A stretch of 64,000 nt of DNA. It comes from Pseudovirgaria hyperparasitica. Its lineage: Eukaryota; Ascomycota; Dothideomycetes; Acrospermales; Acrospermaceae. Under the pieces are notes generated by a model, which did not search any database, was not told the DNA's origin, and worked only from the letters and a program-made list of their open reading frames with translations. The position numbers and the translations under genes were made by a program. Numbering within the stretch: position 1 is the first letter of the stretch; every line of letters begins with the position of its first letter. Below are positions 56,847-64,000 of this stretch, piece by piece. The stretch spans positions 2,035,521 to 2,099,520 of the forward strand of contig NW_022985550.1 in the NCBI RefSeq assembly GCF_010093815.1, written 5' to 3'.

Positions 56847-59800
56847 ATGGAGTCGCCAAATGGATTCCCCGAGTCGCCTCTGGACCAGGAGGAGGTGTTT
56901 CCTTGCAGAGGTTGTGGAGAGGTGAGCATCTTCTATCTTGGCTGTTCCGCCCTCGTCACTGACGAATACTTTTTGCAGATTCTAGAAGAATGCAAAGCCT
57001 TTGAACTCGGTACGTACGACAACGAGGACGAGCAATGCTTCCAGTCGTACCTCTAGTCTACAGTCATTACAGGTATCGCCTTATGGTCTCGTTGGATTCA
57101 ACTGACTTTGTACCAGCTGGCAACCGATGGCATATCGAATGCTTCAAATGCAACACTTGCGGCGATCCACTCGACTCCGATGCCAACCTGCTTCTCCTTG
57201 GCGATGGCACCCTCATATGCAACAAGTGCACTTATTCTTGCAATGCGTGTAATCAGAAGATTGAAGATCTGGCGATTCTCACCGGCGACCAAGCCTTTTG
57301 TGCGAATTGCTTTCGATGCCGGAATTGCAAGAGAAAGATTGAGAACCTACGGTACGCCCGCACATCTCAAGGCATTTTCTGTATGTCTTGCCACGAGTCA
57401 GTGATGGCGCGCAAGCGGAAGAGGTCAAGACAAAAGCAGCAAGCTGCTGCGAACGGCAGCACGCACTATGAAAAATCTCTCCCTGCGCTTCCACCCAAAG
57501 ATGCCCCACCAGAGAGTTACAACGGGTCAAGAGATATGTCTTCGAATGCACATAGGTCAATTGACAGGACCGAGCGTTCGCCGTCAAATATGTACAGAGA
57601 CACTTCTCCCACGTCTCATAACGATCAAAGAGGTACTGTTACTCATATCTCAATGTCTCCACCACTTCTAACGTCATCAGGAGACAATCTTATTCTACCC
57701 GCTAGCACTTACCGCCCCTCTGTAGAAACACAGCAAGATGATGAAGTTGAGGGTCCTGATGAATTCTTCATCCCACTGGCGTTCGACCCTACACCTGCGC
57801 CTGGACCTTCCCCACATGCTCAAGGTCGCGCCTACAATGAGGACACGAGTGCAGGAGCGATGGAACCTCAGCCGTCGAGAGACTACTTCAACAGTGTCAG
57901 ACCGTCACAACAGTCCCACAGAGACCATCTGGGAGATGAACGCGGACCTCCTTCAAGATCGCCTTCCGCCGACCGCGACCGTCCACAGAAGAACAGTCCT
58001 CATATAGCTTATCAAGAGAAAGGACGTCATCCCTCAGATAACCTTGTGGATACTCTACGTAGGAAGAAGGACGTGAACATGACGACGGGTGCATCGCCGA
58101 GCGTTGCTCCAGACCGTTCAAGACCACCGAATACCGCACAACACTCCGCTTCACCATCCAGTGGTCGCAGTGAGCCAGTGCCTAGTGATGGATTCAGGTT
58201 GCAAGAGCCCCCTAGAACCAAGAGGTCGGACTCGAGGAGAAACTCAAAAAACGACTCATGGTCGTCTAATCAGGCACCGACCAACGATACTGCCGCGCGC
58301 ACCAAGAGTTCACCAGTTGAGCTGCCCACAAACTTCAACACGCAGGAGCTGCCGACGTCATATAACCAGACGCGGGAAGACACGGTGACAAATCAGCAGC
58401 CCCAGCGGTCCAAACGTGAGGACGGAGTAAGTAGAAGCATCACAGCTAGACTCTCCACGGACGGAAGGCCCTCTCCGTCTACCCCAACACCCCGCGCACA
58501 TGAGCGAAAGACGTCGACATCATCAGTGCGCAACAGTCGCGACCCAACATCTGCTGTACAGACTAATGTAGGTCTAAACATCTCAAGCCCGATCGAGTCT
58601 CCAGTATCCAAGAGTATCCACGATATGTCCATACCGCCCCGCGCGCCCAGTCGGCCAACGCATTCAGGCCATATCGCGTCAAAAGATTCCTACACCACCC
58701 CTCGTGCTCCACCCGCGCCTCCTGGTCCACCAAGCTCATCTCATAATGCGAACGAGTCCGTCAGCTCTGCCCAGAGCGACGGTTCGCAAGCGCAAGGCTC
58801 ATCGCCAGCCATCTTGAGATACAGTGGTGGTCCGGAATTCTCTCTCGAAGCCGATGTCGCGCGCATCATGGGAGATGCTGAATCGAACGAGAAGGAATCG
58901 TCTGTCCTACGCCGAGTGTCCAACGCCGTTTCGAAGCACGGGCGCAGCTTCAGCGATCGCGGTAGCTCGCGTGCATCGACAGGTAACAAGCATAGACACG
59001 GAGCGAACGGTTCTGTTGATATCGGCAGCCCTACGACTGCATCGCCTGACACCAAGGACGAGCTGATCGAGCTTAGGAACAACCTCCGGCGTGCAAATCA
59101 GAAGATTGCCGAGCTCGAGGCAGACAGAATGAGTTGGCAAGACAAGATGAACAGTCACGCCGATATCAAACAAGCAAATACTGAGCTGAAAGAGAAACGG
59201 TCAACAATGGCTGTGCTAGATACCCAACGGGAGATGATCATTCGCGAGCTTGAGATCATCACAGATCGCCTCGCCAAGGCCAAGGATTCCAACAGGCCGA
59301 TTGACACTTCTTCTTTGAGAAGCGACATCTATGGCGAATTCTCTCGCTCTCTCGAGAAGCTGAAGGACAATCTTGGTCACCAGATTGAGTCTTTGATGCA
59401 GAACAGACAAGAGCTGACGACTGAGATCTCAAACTTGATTCAGATGAAAGACAAAGGCTTTCAAGAGTACGAAAGCTTGACATCCAAGAATCAACAACTA
59501 ATTGAGATGAACAATCAATTGGTACAGAATATTCAAGGAATGTACAAAGCAAACAAAGTAGCCCAGCCAAAGACGTCGTTCGAAAGCCCACGGCCTAATA
59601 ACGCAGATGCGCTTGGGATATATCGCATGCCCGCAGAAGAGAAGTCGAAGCAGTCGATGGAGAGTCGGACTATGAGCACCGATACTTCCGGTCAAAATCT
59701 GCTCAACGACGTAGACCCAGACCAGACCGTCATATCCAAGCCTCAAATTGTGGACGTCAAGAAAGCAAAGGCAAACAAGTTTGGGAATTGGAAGAAGGGT

Positions 59801-60808
59801 GGAGGAGCCGCAGCCAAAGCTTTGGGCAAGAACATTAAGGGTGCATTTGCATCTACCAACCAACAGCCAACGACACGGGGCGACGAGCCTTACCAGCTGA
59901 TCAGCAGCCCTTACAACTCTACAGCGCCAACGGACCAGTTCAATGGGCCTGCCGTACCGTCTCCCTCGACGACCAAGCCAGGCGACCCCCAGAGAAGTGG
60001 CAGCGGGTTCGGTTTCTTCGGTGGCCAGCAAAAGGGTGTCGTCCCGGGCAAGCCATCCCAGTTGAAGAATGCTACAAATAACGACAGCAATCCCAGAGAG
60101 GACGCCGTGTCGCCGTCGACACTGTTTGGATCTGATCTAGTGCAGCGATGCAATTATGAGAAGCGCATCATCCCGAACATTGTCATCCGCTGCATCCAAG
60201 AAGTTCAGATGCGTGGTATGGATCTCGAAGGTATCTACCGAAAGAGTGGCAGCCAAAGCGCAGTCAACGCTATCCGCGACGGGTTCAATTCGAACGACGA
60301 CTATGATATTTCCGACCCAGACATGGACATTACTGCCGTGACATCAGTTCTCAAACAGTACTTCCGAAAGTTACCCAACCCTCTGATAACTGTTGACATC
60401 TACGATCGGTTTCTGGCCGCTGGAGGTGAGCAGATAGTCGAGCTTGGACATGAGAGAAGCAGCTAACAGTGTGGCAGCCATCCAGGAACGGGAGAAGCGG
60501 ATCGTGGAGATTCGCAACGTGCTGAACGACCTTCCAAAACCGCATTTCGAATGCCTACAGTTCCTGATCTTTCATCTCGCTCAGGTGACTACCAAACCAG
60601 AGACCAAGGTAAGGCATACAGAACGTTCTTGACTTGGCGGTGCTGACTGTCCTAGATGAGCGCGTTGAACCTGGCAGTAGTGTTCGGCCCGACCATCATG
60701 CGCCCTGATTCGATCGAACGAGAGATGACCGATACGAACCATGTAAAGAACTCTGTTATTGCTCTCATTGAGGGCGTGAAGGACATTTTTGGCACGGAAG
60801 CAGCCTGA
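56847..60808 (+). CDS. LIM-domain Rho GTPase-activating protein (Rga1-type)
   Basis: Five exons: 56847-56921, 56979-57009, 57117-60425, 60478-60608, 60656-60808 (introns 57, 107, 52, 47 nt), 1232 aa. LIM1 spans Cys20-Cys73 (Cys20, Cys23, His41, Cys44, Cys47, Cys50, Cys70, Cys73) and is reassembled from three exons, which confirms the tiny 31-nt exon. LIM2 spans Cys77-His128, with Cys97 where His is usual. A disordered Ser/Pro/Arg-rich middle (about 140-660) is followed by a coiled coil (about 680-850). RhoGAP (about 1045-1230) has the arginine finger Arg1077 in EGIYRKSG, and ends with MSALNLAVVFGPTIMRP. Such proteins inactivate Cdc42 or Rho1 at growth sites and shape hyphal polarity and septation. 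The gene has its own C/T-rich leader upstream and stands alone. Confidence 0.93.
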
Positions 60809-61638
60809 GCAGCCGGCGTTATTTCTGGTGATGGAATTTGGCTTTGCACGTAATCTTCGCACGCACCTTGCGGCATCCCTTTCGTTCAGAGCGATTACTC
60901 CAAGGAAGGATCTCACGGATCCCCCGGGCGCGCTAAAGGTCACAGTCACGGTTCTGACAACTAGTCTGTTCTGAATTTGCTCGACCTGCCCGCGCTCCCC
61001 TTTCTGCACTCATTGTTTCGAGCGTTCCTCATAATCCTTCACGATCACGACTGCTTTTGTACAGCTTTGCTTTAGTCGTTCATACCGCGTTCATACCCCA
61101 GGCAGACGGTCGAGCCACCCGAGGCTCTGCCCTTTGGATGATGTTTGTTGTGATTCTACGGTTCGGGCTAGGTCCAGGAGGGTGTCGCTCTGGGTGGATC
61201 ATATCGAGCGCGACTGTACATTAGTGACTTGGCGACTATGTAGAAAGAAGACTACATGGATTGGATGCATGAAGCATCACTGTTCTACAATGCGTGCCGG
61301 ATACTCTTCCAAGTTTTGCTAGAGGGCCTCCTGACCGTGAATGCTGCTTGCAAAGAGCAGAGTATAGATTCAGGGGCGGTGTTAAGACGGTAGCGAGGCG
61401 TGAGTTGAACCCGTCCATCCATTCCGTAGAGAGCCGACCGAAGCGCAACCTTCCGGCATATAAATAAGGCCCTACTCTCCTCTTCAGTCTGACTTTTTTT
61501 TTCTTCTTCTTACAACTCTGTCCCACAATTACCCTGTCAAATACGCTTACACTTCCGCTTATACCCACATTTTCATTTTACATTCACAACCAAACAACCT
61601 CACACTCACACTCAACCATCCTCTACTACAACAAGAAC
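60809..61638. other. Intergenic, promoter of the repeat-protein gene
   Basis: 830 bp with no gene seen. A strong TATA-like box and a pyrimidine tract occur near the 3' end (listed separately). Confidence 0.5.
61459..61466 (+). promoter_or_regulatory. TATA box of the pentapeptide-repeat gene
   Basis: TATAAATA at 61459-61466, a canonical TATA sequence 173 bp before the ATG at 61639. It is followed after about 30 bp by a long T/C tract (from about 61491), the usual fungal arrangement around a transcription start. Few other genes in the window have so clear a box, which hints at a strongly or conditionally expressed gene. Confidence 0.6.
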
Positions 61639-62823
61639 ATGTCGTCCTCAAACATTTCTCCCGACAACATATCCTACCTACGCCTCCCGTCACCCATCAT
61701 GTCGTTTTCAAACATCTCTACCGACAACATATCCTACTTGGACATGTCCCTCTCAGGCATGTCGCCTTCAAGCATGTCCTCACCCATCATGTCCCCATCG
61801 AACCCATCCTACATGGTCCCGGACATATCCTACTTGGACATGTCATCTCCACACATGTACCCTTCAAACATGTACCCCTCGAACATGTACCCCTCAAACA
61901 TGTCTCTCTCAAGCATGTCCCCCGCAAGCATGTACCCCTCAAGCATGTCCCCCTCAGGCATGTCTCCCGCAAGCATGTACCCCTCAGACATGTACCCGTC
62001 CCCCGCAAGCATGTCCCCCGCAAGCATGTACCCCTCAAGCATGTCTCTCTCGAGCATGTCCCTTTCAAACATGTACCCCTCAAACATGTCCCCCTCAAAC
62101 ATGTCCCCCTCAGGCATGTACCCGTCCCCGATAAGCATTTCACCCTCAAGCATGTACCCCTCAGGCATGTATCCCTCAAACATGTCCCTCTCGAGCATGT
62201 CCTCACCCATCATATCCCCATCGAACATGCCCCCAACAAACCTGTCCTCACCCATCATGTTCTCCTCAAACATGTCCTACTTGAGCATGTCTCCCGCAAG
62301 CATGTCTCCCTCAAACATGTCCTACCTGAGCATGTCCCCCTCAAGCATGTCCTTCTCAAGCACCCCCTCGCCCAGGACACCTCCCCAAATCACCTCACCC
62401 AGGACACCTCCCCCAACAACAAGACCCTCCTCCCGCACCCCACCGCCCCTCGCCCCTCGAACCCGCAACCCTCGAGCCCGCAACCTCTGGACCCCCCCCT
62501 CCTCACCCCCCCCCCAGCCAACAACAACAACAATAACAACAACAACCACCACTCCCCAACACCCCCACAACCCCTTCTCAATCGACGTCTACTACTCACG
62601 CCTCGCCTCTCTTAACGCCGCCCTCGCTGCTCAGACTCCTCCGTCCCCTCCGCTCACTCCTCCCACCACCAACACCAGGAACACCAGAAACACCAGAACC
62701 CGCAATCCCCCCAACGAAGCATCCCGTCGTCGCCAGCAGAACTTGGAGCGCTCGCGCGCCACACTCGCGATGCTGCGCCGGGGCCGCGAGACGGCGGCTG
62801 TGGTGTTTGGCTATGTGGACTAG
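61639..62823 (+). CDS. Met/Ser/Pro pentapeptide-repeat protein, hypothetical
   Basis: 394 aa, one exon, ATG at 61639. Residues about 20-245 are built from dozens of five-residue units of the form M-S/Y-P/L/F-S-S/N/A/G (for example MYPSN, MSPSS, MSPAS, MSLSS), with occasional SPIM and MSYL variants. The DNA repeat is 15 bp, and its multiple-of-three length leaves antisense frames open as well. No signal peptide or membrane helix is seen. Residues about 245-310 are Pro/Thr-rich (SPRTPP, poly-Thr), and the C-terminal about 80 residues are non-repetitive, Arg-rich and may fold (NPFSIDVYYSRLASLNAALAA, then EASRRRQQNLERSRATLAML). No homologue family is known to me. The clear TATA box, ATG and unique C-terminus support a real gene rather than a satellite. 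Confidence 0.65.
   Translation: MSSSNISPDNISYLRLPSPIMSFSNISTDNISYLDMSLSGMSPSSMSSPIMSPSNPSYMVPDISYLDMSSPHMYPSNMYPSNMYPSNMSLSSMSPASMYPSSMSPSGMSPASMYPSDMYPSPASMSPASMYPSSMSLSSMSLSNMYPSNMSPSNMSPSGMYPSPISISPSSMYPSGMYPSNMSLSSMSSPIISPSNMPPTNLSSPIMFSSNMSYLSMSPASMSPSNMSYLSMSPSSMSFSSTPSPRTPPQITSPRTPPPTTRPSSRTPPPLAPRTRNPRARNLWTPPSSPPPQPTTTTITTTTTTPQHPHNPFSIDVYYSRLASLNAALAAQTPPSPPLTPPTTNTRNTRNTRTRNPPNEASRRRQQNLERSRATLAMLRRGRETAAVVFGYVD
61700..62365 (+). repeat. 15-bp coding minisatellite (pentapeptide units)
   Basis: Degenerate 15-bp units of the type atgtacccctcaaac / atgtccccctcaagc in tandem, in frame with the protein. Many neighbouring units are near-identical, showing recent slippage or unequal exchange. 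Confidence 0.9.
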
Positions 62824-63059
62824 GAGGGGCTTGGAAACTTGGAATTGAAAAGGGGAGAGACTTTTGGGGCAATTTGAATTTTTGGGGATTTTTGGAAGGG
62901 GGGTTTTTTTTTTTGGCTTCCTCCTGGGAGGGGAAGTTTTTTTTTGGGGGAAGGGGAGGAGAGGGGGGGGTTGGTACGGCATGGCGCGGATGTACAAGTT
63001 GACCACAGAACGGCATGGCGCGGGAATGCGCGGAATGGGGTATGGTGACGGGATATGAT

Positions 63060-63415
63060 GAACGGCATCAGTGGCATCAGCGGCATCAGCGGCATACATC
63101 AGCACATCACGAAATCCAACGAACGGCATACAACGAGCGACATCCATCAGCATACATCAGCATCAAACGAAACGAAATCCAACGATCGGCATAGCATCCA
63201 TCAGCATACATCAGCATCCATCAGCATCAAACGAAACGAAATCCAACGATCGGCATAGCATCCATCAGCATAGCACGGCAAACATCAGCATTCATCAGCA
63301 TACGGCAAACATCAGCATAGCACGGCATTCATCAGCATTCATCAGCATACGGCATACACCAGCATACACCAGCATACAACGGAGCACAGCATAGCATAGC
63401 ACGGAACAGCATCGT
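63060..63415 (+). repeat. CATCAGCATA-type tandem repeat with a 64-bp higher-order unit
   Basis: Irregular tandem array of catcag/catacag/cggcat words. A block starting catcaaacgaaacgaaatcc at 63161 recurs at 63225, giving a 64-bp higher-order period over about 48 identical bases. A shortened variant (acgaaatccaacg) precedes it near 63108. Confidence 0.85.
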
Positions 63416-63674
63416 AGTAGTTAATTCAAAAATCTTCTTGTTTTCCATTCTTACAATGACAAACACCATTCTTCCTACCTACGTGACTTGTTGCTTGAGT
63501 GACTGTTTGCTTGACTGGGTGAGTGGGTGAGTGAAAGCCCAAGCAAGTAATAAGGGTACCCGCCTGGTACCGCCCGCCGTGGTCCGGGGCTTGGGAGGGG
63601 AGAAATAGGGGTAAAGGGGGCGTAGGCCGGGAGAGGAAAGTGCGTCTTCGAGGGAAAGAGGGTGGGTGGTGGTG

Positions 63675-63795
63675 GTGCTGTTGATGATGATGTTGCTGTT
63701 GATGTTGCTGTTGATGTCGCTGTTGATGTCGCTGTTGATGTCGCTGTTGATGTCGCTGTTGATGTCGCTGTAGCTGTTGATTTCGATGTCAATAT
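63675..63795 (-). repeat. 12-bp tandem repeat (CTGTTGATGTCG)n
   Basis: About eight units of ctgttgatgtcg / ctgttgatgttg, with edge variants. Translates to Ser-Asp-Ile-Asn or Ala-Thr-Ser-Thr repeats on the minus strand, but the frame has no supporting gene structure. Confidence 0.85.
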
Positions 63796-63839
63796 TCATG
63801 TCGCCGTCTGTTGATATCGCTGTAGTCTCTATTACCATC

Positions 63840-64000
63840 CATATACCACATGCCACATACCTCCCACCACCTACTATTCCACATACGACATACGACATAC
63901 CACTATATACCACATAATACTATATACCTCCCACCACCTACTATTCCACATACCACATGCCACATACCACATGCCACATACCACATGCCACATACCACAT
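63840..64000. repeat. CCACATACCACATG tandem repeat reaching the window edge
   Basis: Units of ccacataccacatg and close variants (catacgacatacg, cataccactatatac), most regular from about 63948 to the last base, so the array continues beyond the window. It also contains a duplicated 'ctcccaccacctactattccacat' phrase about 75 bp apart (63868 and 63943 areas). Confidence 0.8.

Larger units (their letters stand above)
62824..64000. other. Repeat-rich non-coding end of the window
   Basis: No gene supported. The first part (about 62885-62975) has poly-T and poly-G tracts (ttttttttttttgg, ggggaggagagggggggg). Then come three distinct tandem-repeat blocks listed separately, the last running off the window. 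Frames seen on both strands are translations of the repeats. Confidence 0.6.

Noticed and set aside
61787-62273. Two long antisense frames with RGTCL and EGDM repeats
   Set aside because: A 15-bp repeat without stop codons opens several frames at once; only the plus frame has a TATA box, ATG and unique C-terminus.
63479-63913. Minus-strand frames with SDIN and ATST repeats
   Set aside because: Direct translations of the 12-bp non-coding repeat; no gene structure around them.
1-64000. CRISPR arrays, bacterial insertion sequences, ribosome-binding sites
   Set aside because: Spliceosomal introns and gene families show nuclear fungal DNA; the tandem arrays lack the repeat-spacer structure of CRISPR.

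Overview
The window looks like nuclear DNA of a filamentous ascomycete (Pezizomycotina, probably Dothideomycetes). Genes are separated by long intergenic tracts. Many are interrupted by short GT-AG introns (about 46-123 nt), several with CTRAY-like branch points. The gene content is fungal: Cox11, Spo7, a zf-HIT protein, a LIM-RhoGAP, a JEN-type carboxylate transporter, a fungal rhodopsin-type 7TM protein, a non-reducing polyketide synthase and an NRPS-like reductase. All exon joins were made by hand from splice signals, reading frame and protein-family similarity; none has transcript support.

Layout. 0.8-2.8 kb: a small LPxxVR/2EXR-type protein and COX11. 2.9-3.6 kb: a zf-HIT/RGG protein divergent from COX11. 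4.6-6.2 kb: a six-exon rhodopsin-domain membrane protein. 6.5-11.4 kb: a proline-rich membrane-anchored protein, SPO7, and an ABHD/Cld1-type hydrolase divergent from SPO7. 12.7-13.3 kb: a Ser/Thr/Pro-rich GPI-type protein. 13.7-19.1 kb: a compact three-gene block of an SfnB/DszC-like flavin monooxygenase, a medium-chain dehydrogenase and an SfnG-like dimethylsulfone monooxygenase. 20.7-22.3 kb: a three-repeat Myb regulator. 22.3-28.3 kb: a 6-kb stretch without a convincing gene.

28.3-39.2 kb holds a divergent biosynthetic pair. One gene is an adenylation-thiolation-reductase (NRPS-like) enzyme and the other a non-reducing PKS with SAT-KS-AT-PT-ACP-ACP-TE order; they share an 830-bp intergenic region. 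The simplest joint reading is that the PKS releases an aromatic acid through its TE and the reductase activates and reduces it to an aryl aldehyde. A Met/Gly-rich hypothetical protein and a thiamine-diphosphate (ThDP) enzyme follow at 40.5-43.5 kb; the latter could be a tailoring enzyme, but that is inference.

44-61 kb is mostly transport and signalling: a small single-pass membrane protein, a JEN-type carboxylate/H+ symporter, a SulP anion transporter with a STAS domain, and a large LIM-LIM-coiled coil-RhoGAP protein. The last 2.4 kb is dominated by repeats: a gene encoding a Met/Ser/Pro pentapeptide-repeat protein, then several non-coding minisatellites running to the window edge.

The two most interesting parts are the organosulfur-type flavin monooxygenase block (13.7-19.1 kb) and the NR-PKS/aryl-acid reductase pair (28.3-39.2 kb). 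The repeat protein at 61.6 kb is the oddest single gene.
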